From positions 25,614-89,613 of the forward strand of contig CAYTGM010000023.1 of assembly GCA_964437365.1 (NCBI GenBank): a DNA stretch of 64,000 nt, given 5' to 3'. The notes below the pieces were generated by a model. That model was not told the DNA's origin. It did no database searches and worked only from the letters and a program-made list of their open reading frames with translations. Both the position numbers and the translations under genes were made by a program. Below are positions 34,573 through 41,768 of this stretch, in pieces (position 1 is the stretch's first letter; each line of letters starts with the position of its first letter). This DNA comes from CAYTGM01 sp964437365. GTDB lineage: Bacteria; Sumerlaeota; Sumerlaeia; SLMS01.

Positions 34573-35556
34573 CTAAAGACTTTCCAGGTCCACGACTATT
34601 TTTCCGATATTCTTATTCTGCTCCATATACCGGTGAGCTTCCGCGATTTCTGTAGCTCCGAAAGTTCGGTCGAGCACGGGTCTCAGCTTCCCCTCACGAA
34701 AGAGAGGAAGAGCTCCCTGTTCGAAGGACCGAGTAAGATGAATTTTTTCTTCTATCGGGCGAGCTCTGAGAACGGTCCCCTGCATTCTAATCCGCTTGGA
34801 AAGAAGAACGCCGAGGTTTACTTCTGCCTTCATGCCGCCCATCGCTCCGATATGGACCATGGTACCTTTTGGCCTGAGGGCTTTGAAATTCTGCTTTAAG
34901 AAATTTGCTCCCACGAAATCAAGAACCAGGTGAACTCCGTCTGGAATCAGCTCAAGAATCTCCTCTTCCCATTTTTCATCGGAGGTGAGAATACCGTGCT
35001 CCAGTCCAAGAGAGGTTAGAGCCTTAAGCTTTTCCTCTGTCCGGCTGGTTCCGATCACCTTGAGGCCGAGTGCATTCGCCAGCTGTAATGCAGCTGATCC
35101 AACGCCGCTGGCCACTGCGTGAATCAATACCCACTGACCCATCTTTGCTTCACCTTGAAGAAGGGCATCCCAGGCAGTCAGGAAAGCTTCAGGGATTGCA
35201 ACGGCTTCGACAAAGGAAAGGTTCTCGGGGATGGCGAGCACCAAACGTTCATGTGTTACAACCTGGGAAGCATAGCCCCCGCCGCCAAGCAGCCCCATGA
35301 CTCGATCGCCTGGTTTGAACAGCTGAACCCGCTCGCCCACAGCCTTTACCTCGCCGGCAAATTCCAACCCTGGAATGTCCTGAGGTGATCCAGGTGGGGC
35401 AGGATATCGACCCATCCGCTGCAGCAGATCCGCTCGATTCAAGGCTGTTGCTTTGTTCTCAATCAGGAGCTCTTCAGGCCCGGGAGATAAATCGTCCCGC
35501 TCGGCAATCTGAAGTACCTCAGGCCCACCCTCTTCTCTGATAATGATAGCCTTCAT
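34573..35556 (-). CDS. NAD(P)H quinone oxidoreductase (zinc-independent MDR family)
   Basis: The 327-residue protein matches the quinone oxidoreductase/PIG3 family of medium-chain dehydrogenases: MGRYPAPPGSPQDIPGLEFAGEV, the cofactor-binding AVASGVGSAALQLA (about residue 150), a LDFVGANF strand and the final GKIVVDLE. It lacks zinc-ligand Cys residues, consistent with NADPH quinone reduction in the cytosol. It is the most downstream gene of a minus-strand series, with a terminator-bearing gap before it. Confidence 0.9.
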   Translation of the reverse strand: MKAIIIREEGGPEVLQIAERDDLSPGPEELLIENKATALNRADLLQRMGRYPAPPGSPQDIPGLEFAGEVKAVGERVQLFKPGDRVMGLLGGGGYASQVVTHERLVLAIPENLSFVEAVAIPEAFLTAWDALLQGEAKMGQWVLIHAVASGVGSAALQLANALGLKVIGTSRTEEKLKALTSLGLEHGILTSDEKWEEEILELIPDGVHLVLDFVGANFLKQNFKALRPKGTMVHIGAMGGMKAEVNLGVLLSKRIRMQGTVLRARPIEEKIHLTRSFEQGALPLFREGKLRPVLDRTFGATEIAEAHRYMEQNKNIGKIVVDLESL

Positions 35557-35647
35557 CTGGAAAAGAACCTCCTCAAGTCAGGGTGAAGAAGATATTAGAA
35601 ATTGATGGAGCGAGGGGCAAGGTCAGGAAAACGGAGGACAAAAGAAA

Positions 35648-35670
35648 ACCCGGGCTGAAAGAGCCCGGGT
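35648..35670 (-). terminator. Intrinsic terminator of the FKBP gene
   Basis: ACCCGGGCT (35648-35656) and AGCCCGGGT (35662-35670) form a perfect 9-bp stem with loop GAAAG. On the minus strand, downstream of the FKBP gene, the stem is followed by TTTTCTTTTG, a T-rich tract, as expected for Rho-independent termination. Confidence 0.85.
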
Positions 35671-35709
35671 CTGGTTGTTTTTTATACTGAAACGAATTTG
35701 ACCGAGGTC

Positions 35710-36420
35710 TTACTTCGTGCCGATCAATTCCATTTCAAATACAAGAAGCTCGTTCGGTCCAATTCTTGGAGGGCTTCCGCGCTCGCCGTAGGCGATATCA
35801 GGGTGAGCATAGATCTTATACTTCGCACCTGGCTTCATGATCTGAAGAACTTCAGTCCAGGCAGGAATGACTTGAGTGACGGGCAATTCAAGAGGAGTTC
35901 CACGTTCGTATGAGCTGTCGAAAACAGTCCCATCCAGGAGAGATCCTTCATAATGAGCGATGAAAGTATCTTCCGCAGTGGGTGATTCGCCTTCACCTTC
36001 TTCGATAATTTCATACTGAAGGCCACTCTCTGTCGTGATAATGCCTTCTTTTTCTTTATTTTCGGCTAGAAAAGCCTCGGCTTCTGCAAGGTTCTCTTGA
36101 GAAGCGGCAGCCGCTTTTTCCTGTGCCTGCGAGCGGAGTTTTTCCGAAAATGCCATGAGAGTCTGTCGCATTTCATCTTCGGTGAGAAGAGGATCTTCGC
36201 CTGCATTCACATGACTGATCGCCTTGGCAAACATGTCAGGAGAGATCTCGACTCCCTGATTCTTCATCTCCTGGGCAAACTGCAAACCAATGGCATATGA
36301 AACTTTGTCGCCTTCTGACTTGAACGTACTTTCTTCCGCTGCCCCTTCATCCTGGGCGACAACTGTGCTACTGGTGATCAGTGCTGCCATGACCAGCCAG
36401 ACTTTGAGAAATTTCTGCAT
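35710..36420 (-). CDS. FKBP-type peptidyl-prolyl isomerase, Mip/FkpA-like
   Basis: The start at 36420 follows AAAGGA and gives a signal peptide (KVWLVMAALITSSTVVAQ); open frame extends upstream to 36468 but is not needed. The 236-residue product has an alpha-helical dimerisation domain (about 35-120) and an FKBP domain (about 135-232) with DTFIAHYEGSLLDGTVFDSS, RGTPLELPVTQVIPAW and YGERGSPPRIGPNELLVFEMEL. It is a periplasmic folding factor. Codons before the FKBP core are Glu/Lys/Ala-rich, as in the family. Its terminator lies at 35648. Confidence 0.95.
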   Translation of the reverse strand: MQKFLKVWLVMAALITSSTVVAQDEGAAEESTFKSEGDKVSYAIGLQFAQEMKNQGVEISPDMFAKAISHVNAGEDPLLTEDEMRQTLMAFSEKLRSQAQEKAAAASQENLAEAEAFLAENKEKEGIITTESGLQYEIIEEGEGESPTAEDTFIAHYEGSLLDGTVFDSSYERGTPLELPVTQVIPAWTEVLQIMKPGAKYKIYAHPDIAYGERGSPPRIGPNELLVFEMELIGTK

Positions 36421-36595
36421 AAATGTTCCTTTCGTATTCATTCCTAAATGCGCGCCAACCATGAGCACCCCTTTCTCGCCGAAACAAGGAAATTCTCCCC
36501 CTGCGGCAAAGCTGCGCAGGAATTCTCGCTGAAAGGGCGATTTTATGACGAAAATCCACGAAAGTTGGAGGGCGAAACACTCTCGAATGGAAAAA

Positions 36596-37645
36596 TCAGG
36601 TCTTCAAATCTGTGAGAATATCACGGGCCAGTGTTGGACCCTCATAAATAAGAGATGTATAGACCTGAAGCAGATTGGCTCCCGCATCCAGCTTCTCCCG
36701 AGCAGATGATGCATCGGATATACCGCCTACACCAACAATCGGGAAGTCCTTTCCAAGGTTCTTCCTCAGCCGTTTCACGACTGCCGTACTCTTCTTACGC
36801 ACGGGAATGCCGCTCAGGCCTCCCTGCTCTTTGGCGTATTTGCCCTGGATCCCTTTTCGACTTAGAGTCGTGTTTGTGGCAATAACACCGTCTATACCGC
36901 TACTCAGAATGATGTCAGAGATTTCATCCAGTTCCGTCTTCTTGAGGTCGGGGGCTATCTTAACGAGAAGTGGGCGTCGGTCCGCTTTTAGAGAGCCAGA
37001 AAGTCGATCGCGCTCCTCGACCAGAGATAGACACAGATTCTTCAGATAACTTCCGCCCTGTAATTCACGCAGTCCGGGTGTGTTGGGCGAGCTGATATTC
37101 ACCGCCAGGTAATCAGAATAAAGATAGACTTTTTTCATGAGGAATCGATAGTCGTCCACCGCAGACTCGAGAGGAGTTTCCTTTTGCTTGCCAATACTGA
37201 CACCAAGAATAAACTCACGCTCTTCTTCATTCAGCTTCTTTAGCCTCGGAAGAACCTCTTCTACTCCAGGGTTAGGAAAGCCCATGCGGTTAATCACGGC
37301 CTTGTATCTGGGCAAACGAAATATACGTGGCTTTGGATTTCCTGATTGTGGTTTCGGAGTGAGTGTTCCGACTTCAACATGGCCGAAGCCCAGTCGCGCA
37401 AGAGCCGCTGCGACTCGCACCTCCTTGTCAAAACCTGCAGCTATACCCAGGCAGTTGGGAAATTCCAGTCCCATTGTGTAGACAGGGGAACACTCTATGT
37501 CCCCTCTAACAGAATTCAGAAGGGCCCGGCCAACTCCCATGTTTTCTAAAAGCTCCAGCTTCCAGGTTGCCGTATGGTGTGCCCACTCGGAATCTGTAAG
37601 ACGGATGATGGGGAAAGAAATGTTCTTGTAGATAAATCGATACAA
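36596..37645 (-). CDS. pyrD: Dihydroorotate dehydrogenase (quinone)
   Basis: The 349-residue protein is class 2 PyrD: an N-terminal helical extension (MYRFIYKNISFPIIRL) for membrane contact, GLEFPNCLGIAAGFDKE, NRMGFPNPG, NISSPNTPGLRELQ (the class 2 catalytic Ser lies in this segment), LLVKIAPDLKKTELDEI, GLSGIPVRKKSTAVV and VGVGGISDA for FMN binding. It oxidises dihydroorotate to orotate in pyrimidine synthesis, passing electrons to quinone. The class 2 form agrees with a respiring Gram-negative cell. Confidence 0.95.
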   Translation of the reverse strand: MYRFIYKNISFPIIRLTDSEWAHHTATWKLELLENMGVGRALLNSVRGDIECSPVYTMGLEFPNCLGIAAGFDKEVRVAAALARLGFGHVEVGTLTPKPQSGNPKPRIFRLPRYKAVINRMGFPNPGVEEVLPRLKKLNEEEREFILGVSIGKQKETPLESAVDDYRFLMKKVYLYSDYLAVNISSPNTPGLRELQGGSYLKNLCLSLVEERDRLSGSLKADRRPLLVKIAPDLKKTELDEISDIILSSGIDGVIATNTTLSRKGIQGKYAKEQGGLSGIPVRKKSTAVVKRLRKNLGKDFPIVGVGGISDASSAREKLDAGANLLQVYTSLIYEGPTLARDILTDLKT

Positions 37646-37666
37646 CGTCTTATACCACCTGATTGA

Positions 37667-39082
37667 TTAGAGTTTAAGCCACACGCCTCTGGACTTCAGG
37701 GACCCTGCCAGCCAGGTCACAAACCAGGCAAGCAAGAGGGCACGCCCAATACCGATCCAAAGATTGGCTCCAAGTCCATGATAGATCTCTGCATAGCCAA
37801 TGATGCCTCCGAGTAAGGCAAAGATCGCATAGATTAGCGGCTGAAGAATATAAGCAAATAAGGGATTCTCACCACCGGGCTTCAAGAAGCCTGCCCAACG
37901 GGTCCACCCGCGTATATCAGAAAGCCAGTAGATAATGATCCAGGCCCAGATCGTGATGGCTGAAGAAATCAGACACCATGGCGGAGTTGCCAGGTTCTTA
38001 TTGATAATAAAGGTGTTTGGTAGAACTCCTCGAAGCTGATAGAGAAGAATACCAATGATAAACATTCCCCAGGAGAAGACAAGTGCGAGACGAAGCCGCT
38101 TGCAATGGTCGGAAGACGATGTCCGAATCAGCATCATTCCGAACGCTGCGCCACTGCAGGTAATCGCCGCATGAGATCCCAGCATCGATCCAAAGTCGAT
38201 CTTACTCCTGAGCCAAAGCCCTTGAAACACCTCTGTTCGGTCCACGGCAAAAAGCGTATATAGTAGTGCTGTTGAAATGAGCATTCCTGTAATATCCTTG
38301 CGAAAGAGTATATAGCAGATACTCGCCACAAGATATGCCCAGCCGATCAGACCTAAAATGCCCCACCACGAGGTTTGCAGCTCTATCAGCGCACGCTCTT
38401 CACCTCCGCCTTTGTAAACAAGAGCCAACAGAGCCAGCAGCAAGACACCGAAGATCTTAAGGTTGATGATCCGATCCCTGAATCGTCCCGGTTTCCTGGG
38501 AACCACGTTCCACGTGAGAATCACCCCAACATACATAAGAACAATCCACAACTGGGGGAATCTCATTGCTCCATCGGGAGCCATATAACTGTTCACCATG
38601 AATACGCCAATAATGAGCAGTCCCACCGTTCGTATTAGTACATGTTGCAGGATAGAGGGGAGAGCTTCGTCGCGTTCAAACCGTCGACCGATAGAAAACG
38701 GAAGTGCCATCCCCACGATAAAGAGGAAGGCCGGAAAGACCACATCAACGAAGGTCATTCCATTGGCCAGCCAGTCCTTTCCTCCATCCGGTAGCGGTTG
38801 GTGGAAGTGCTGAAGCCAGAGAGGAACGCTGATATGGTGCGCCAATTCACCAATATCATTAACGAAAATCATGATGAAAATCGTTAATCCTCTCAGGATG
38901 TCGATAGAGACAATGCGGGAAGATTCTGAAGATTGGCTCAAAGTGTCATCTCTCAAAATATGATCACGTAAGTATTCATCCGAAGCTGATTGAGGGGTCA
39001 AGTTGAGCGATCTTCTTTCCAGTTGCCGACGTGGAACAACTGTTGCCTTCTGTAAGCTCTTCTCCTGTTTGGAGGCGTTCAT
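37667..39082 (-). CDS. NagX/HGSNAT-type membrane acyltransferase (DUF5009-like)
   Basis: The 471-residue protein has a charged cytoplasmic N-terminus of about 55 residues, then RIVSIDILRGLTIFIMIFVNDI, the signature of the heparan-alpha-glucosaminide N-acetyltransferase/NagX family, and 10-11 membrane segments with MTFVDVVFPAFLFIVGMALPFS and GGENPLFAYILQPL. In this family a cytosolic acetyl-CoA group is moved to a glycan amine across the membrane. The start at ATG 39082 overlaps the divergent MacB-like gene's N-terminal open frame but that gene's chosen start at 39124 avoids conflict; the two genes then have only 41 nt between them. Confidence 0.88.
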   Translation of the reverse strand: MNASKQEKSLQKATVVPRRQLERRSLNLTPQSASDEYLRDHILRDDTLSQSSESSRIVSIDILRGLTIFIMIFVNDIGELAHHISVPLWLQHFHQPLPDGGKDWLANGMTFVDVVFPAFLFIVGMALPFSIGRRFERDEALPSILQHVLIRTVGLLIIGVFMVNSYMAPDGAMRFPQLWIVLMYVGVILTWNVVPRKPGRFRDRIINLKIFGVLLLALLALVYKGGGEERALIELQTSWWGILGLIGWAYLVASICYILFRKDITGMLISTALLYTLFAVDRTEVFQGLWLRSKIDFGSMLGSHAAITCSGAAFGMMLIRTSSSDHCKRLRLALVFSWGMFIIGILLYQLRGVLPNTFIINKNLATPPWCLISSAITIWAWIIIYWLSDIRGWTRWAGFLKPGGENPLFAYILQPLIYAIFALLGGIIGYAEIYHGLGANLWIGIGRALLLAWFVTWLAGSLKSRGVWLKL

Positions 39083-39123
39083 TATTTTTCATTGGTTTGT
39101 CTGGAAGGGTCTCTCTCCCACGA

Positions 39124-40362
39124 ATGCAAGTTGTTGAATCCGTCAAGATTGGCGCGCGCGAAATAACTCTTCACAAGCTCAGAAGCTTTCTGACCATGCT
39201 GGGCGTTATTTTCGGGGTCGCAGCTGTGATCAGTACCGCGGCGATCGGGGCCGGTGCGCGCGATGAACTGAACCGTCAGCTGGCGACACTTGGGACCAAT
39301 ACGATCCGTATTCGCGCGGTCGAACTTAAAGGCAAAGAGCTCGCTGATCAGAAACGCCTCGCTCCTTTTGGCCTGACTCGCGGTGATCTCGACTCTATTC
39401 GAACGCTTCTTTCCGAGTACCTCGTGGCTTCTGCTCCATTGAAAGAGATGGATGCTCAGATTCAGGTGCGCGGGCGTGTCCTTCCCTATAGTATATACGG
39501 AACAAGTCCTGATCTGCCCCTCATCTCTGGCTATGAGGTCGCCGATGGGCGCTTTTTGAACTACCTCGACGACCAGGAATCCCGGAATGTTTGTGTCATT
39601 GGTGATGAGGTACGACGCGACGCGTTCCCTCTAGCTGATCCGATCGATCAGATCCTTCTGATTGAGGGCCAGCCGTACCATGTTGTCGGAGTGATGGCTC
39701 CACGATCGGGATCTTCCGGTGGGACTGTTATAGACGTGGGTAATATTGACCGCAGTGTCTATCTGCCCATTAATGCAGCCTTGCGACGACTGGGTGATGG
39801 TGACCCTCGCATGGAAGCACTCGACGAAATTGCTTTGAAGGTAGACCGGGAAAGTGTTTTGAGGGAAGCTTCTTCGCTTGCACAGCGCGTACTGACACGC
39901 CGTCATAACGGTGTTATTGACTATACAGTCATTGTTCCTGAGGAATTGATCCGACAGCAGCAGGAAACTAAGAATGTCTTGTCGAGAGTGTTGATTTTCA
40001 TCGCCGCGATATCGCTTCTGGTGGGTGGTATTGGCATCATGAATATCATGTTGGCAACAGTAACGCAGCGTACGCGAGAAATTGGAATTCGTCGCGCTCT
40101 TGGCGCAACACGACGCGACATCCTGTTTCAGTTTCTTGTGGAATCACTGGTTATCAGTTTATGCGGTGGGATCCTGGGTATTGGAATCGGTGTAGGACTC
40201 GCCTTTGGCATCGGAGCCTACGCTGACTGGCCAACCATCGTACCGCCCGAGTCCATTGTGGCCTCGACCTCGATATCAGCGGGGATCGGTTTTCTCTTTG
40301 GGCTGTATCCTTCTTATCGAGCGGCGCAGCTCGATCCCATCGAAGCTCTCCGAACAGAGTAA
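39124..40362 (+). CDS. MacB/FtsX-type ABC transporter permease
   Basis: The start at ATG 39124 (412 residues) follows the usual family N-terminus (VESVKIGAREITLHKLRSFLTMLGVIFGVAAVI); an open frame runs upstream to 39031. One membrane segment, a periplasmic MacB_PCD domain (about 50-270) and three FtsX-type segments (ISLLVGGIGIMNIMLATVT, LVISLCGGILGIGIGVGLAFG, GIGFLFGLYP) follow, with REIGIRRALGATRRDI in the cytoplasmic loop. It is the permease of a MacB-type exporter or mechanotransmitter, but no ATPase or membrane-fusion gene lies next to it. The cargo is unknown. Confidence 0.9.
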   Translation: MQVVESVKIGAREITLHKLRSFLTMLGVIFGVAAVISTAAIGAGARDELNRQLATLGTNTIRIRAVELKGKELADQKRLAPFGLTRGDLDSIRTLLSEYLVASAPLKEMDAQIQVRGRVLPYSIYGTSPDLPLISGYEVADGRFLNYLDDQESRNVCVIGDEVRRDAFPLADPIDQILLIEGQPYHVVGVMAPRSGSSGGTVIDVGNIDRSVYLPINAALRRLGDGDPRMEALDEIALKVDRESVLREASSLAQRVLTRRHNGVIDYTVIVPEELIRQQQETKNVLSRVLIFIAAISLLVGGIGIMNIMLATVTQRTREIGIRRALGATRRDILFQFLVESLVISLCGGILGIGIGVGLAFGIGAYADWPTIVPPESIVASTSISAGIGFLFGLYPSYRAAQLDPIEALRTE

Positions 40363-40394
40363 GACTTCTCATTTATTTTACAGCACCTACTCCC

Positions 40395-40491
40395 GGGATC
40401 GAAGGGGGATCGACGGACCATGGAACCAGCATCGAACCATTCCAGTGGTAGCATCATGCATCGAACATGCATCGATACTGGTAGCATCCCC
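40395..40491 (+). repeat. Dispersed palindromic repeat, copy B
   Basis: The 33-nt core at 40456-40488 is identical to copies A (minus strand) and C. The preceding part (GGGATCGAAGGGGGATCGAC) differs from the other copies, but the TCGAAC and CCAGTGGT units are shared. The element lies 30 nt after the permease stop. Confidence 0.85.
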
Positions 40492-40589
40492 TCTGTGACG
40501 GTGTTTCCAGAAAGGCAAAATTAATGGGTAAAGGCAGAAGAAAACCTCAAAAAGAGTGAGTGTTGGTTCCTGCATCAGGTTCTCGGAGT

Positions 40590-40613
40590 GCTGCAGACTT
40601 TCTGCAGCTTTTT
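40590..40613 (+). terminator. Intrinsic terminator-like hairpin
   Basis: GCTGCAGA (40590-40597) and TCTGCAGC (40601-40608) form a perfect 8-bp stem with loop CTT, followed by TTTTT. A similar hairpin with an identical loop follows at 40617-40635. Confidence 0.65.
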
Positions 40614-40616
40614 CAT

Positions 40617-40635
40617 GAGCAAGCCTTGCTTGCTC
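40617..40635 (+). repeat. Second hairpin with CTT loop
   Basis: GAGCAAGC (40617-40624) and GCTTGCTC (40628-40635) pair perfectly around CTT, 3 nt after the U-tract of the previous hairpin. No U-tract follows this one. Confidence 0.5.
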
Positions 40636-40718
40636 GCATCGGACGATCTATTACCAGCGAACATCAAACCCATGAGTCACTTTGATTACCTTCGAACGGA
40701 GTGAGACCCTACCGTAGG

Positions 40719-40738
40719 CCGCAGGTTTTAACCTGCGG
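40719..40738. repeat. Perfect 20-bp palindrome
   Basis: CCGCAGGTTTTAACCTGCGG is exactly self-complementary. It could be a regulator site or a cruciform/REP-like unit. Confidence 0.6.
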
Positions 40739-40760
40739 TAGTCGTGGCAAAAAAGGAGAT

Positions 40761-40804
40761 AACTGTTTCAACGGTTTACCTAATAAGAAACTGTTAAAAC
40801 AGTT
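40761..40804. repeat. 17-bp imperfect inverted repeat
   Basis: AACTGTTTCAACGGTTT (40761-40777) and AAACTGTTAAAACAGTT (40788-40804) pair except for two positions, with a 10-nt loop. Confidence 0.5.
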
Positions 40805-40830
40805 TGTATGTCTATAATGGAATCCTTCAA

Positions 40831-40850
40831 CCTCAGGTTGAAACCTGAGG
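40831..40850. repeat. Near-perfect palindrome overlapping the direct repeat
   Basis: CCTCAGGTTGAAACCTGAGG is self-complementary except at the centre and runs into the 32-nt direct repeat beginning at 40847. Confidence 0.5.
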
Positions 40851-40878
40851 CCAACGGTAAAGCCTCGCTTCGCTCGGG
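40847..40878 (+). repeat. 32-nt direct repeat, copy 1
   Basis: The segment from GAGGCCAACGGTAAAG to CGCTCGGG is identical to 41650-41681. Both lie outside genes. It is distinct from the A/B/C family. Confidence 0.8.
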
Positions 40879-41065
40879 TCGATGGTCGTTTTAGCGAATT
40901 GAGAAGGTTGACATTCAGACTGCTTCCTTTATTAGTTTTATATCGATGATGATGGATATTTAGAGTTCCTGGAAATGCGATGAATCTCGATATATTGGGC
41001 TAATTAATTCCTATCGGTTTTCAGGAAGTGAATTTCATCGAGCTACAAGGATTTTCAAATCACCT

Positions 41066-41542
41066 ATGCACCACAATCTTGTTTTAGGCCTCTATGCCAC
41101 ATTCTTCGGACTTCTTCTCTTCTCGAATACGGGTTGTCTCAAAGCGACTGGTAAATATGATACAAGCATTCCTGTTTATGTCATAGCTGGAGGGGATGTA
41201 GACGTAAGAGATACCGAGGTCGTATTGGATGGGGCGCCCGTGAACCTGAGGGAAGCAAATATGCTATACAAAGAATCTGCGAATATGGTGTACTTTTATG
41301 TGGAAGAAGGAAATAGGGAGCTGTCTATTCGGTTGCCAGATTCAGATTTCTCTATAGTAAGGAAAGTTTCAAGATTTCACATGGACGACAGTTCTTACCT
41401 TTTTCACTTTGTCATCAGCGAAAACAAGCTAGAGCTCTTTCTCGAAGGTCATGTTATACTCCACGACTATTTTGACGGCAATGATGGCGGTAGAGTGCCT
41501 CCCGATTTCTTCTTTGAAGAGGTGACAGATGAAAATAAATAG
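41066..41542 (+). CDS. Small secreted hypothetical protein
   Basis: The 158-residue product has a signal-like hydrophobic N-terminus (LVLGLYATFFGLLLFSNTG) with a Cys at about residue 24; the residues before it (NTG) are a weak lipobox. The rest is strand-rich (VDVRDTEVVLDGAPV, ELSIRLPDSDFSIVRKV) and hydrophilic. No family is recognised. It begins after AAGGATTTTCAA, so translation initiation is weak. It lies alone between the repeat island and the YihY gene and is a candidate periplasmic protein of unknown role. Confidence 0.6.
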   Translation: MHHNLVLGLYATFFGLLLFSNTGCLKATGKYDTSIPVYVIAGGDVDVRDTEVVLDGAPVNLREANMLYKESANMVYFYVEEGNRELSIRLPDSDFSIVRKVSRFHMDDSSYLFHFVISENKLELFLEGHVILHDYFDGNDGGRVPPDFFFEEVTDENK

Positions 41543-41649
41543 CGATGTTCTCAATGGAACATGTTCTTTAGCAATAAACTGTGAGTTTGGGGTATAGCTC
41601 GTCCCCTTCCGAACTTCCCGCCCGACGTAGCTTCAGGGAAGTATGGAGT

Positions 41650-41681
41650 GAGGCCAACGGTAAAGCCTCGCTTCGCTCGGG
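41650..41681 (+). repeat. 32-nt direct repeat, copy 2
   Basis: It is identical over 32 nt to 40847-40878; it sits between the small secreted gene and the 3' end of the YihY gene. Confidence 0.8.
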
Positions 41682-41768
41682 AGGTGAGGTCCCATTTGAT
41701 TCTCTGTGTTTTTGTGTATCTGTGGTTGTAGAAAATCAACGACTCTATCGCTCGTCGAATCAAACCCC

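Larger units (their letters stand above)
40363..41065. other. 703-nt noncoding island packed with inverted repeats
   Basis: No gene is seen. It holds repeat copy B (40395-40491), two 8-bp hairpins with CTT loops (40590-40635), a perfect 20-bp palindrome (40719-40738), an imperfect 17-bp inverted repeat (40761-40804), a near-perfect palindrome (40831-40850) and a 32-nt direct repeat shared with 41650 (40847-40878). Confidence 0.7.

Noticed and set aside
40381..40500. CRISPR-like repeats
   Set aside because: The repeated words are inverted, unequal in spacing and not separated by spacers of constant length; no cas gene is near.
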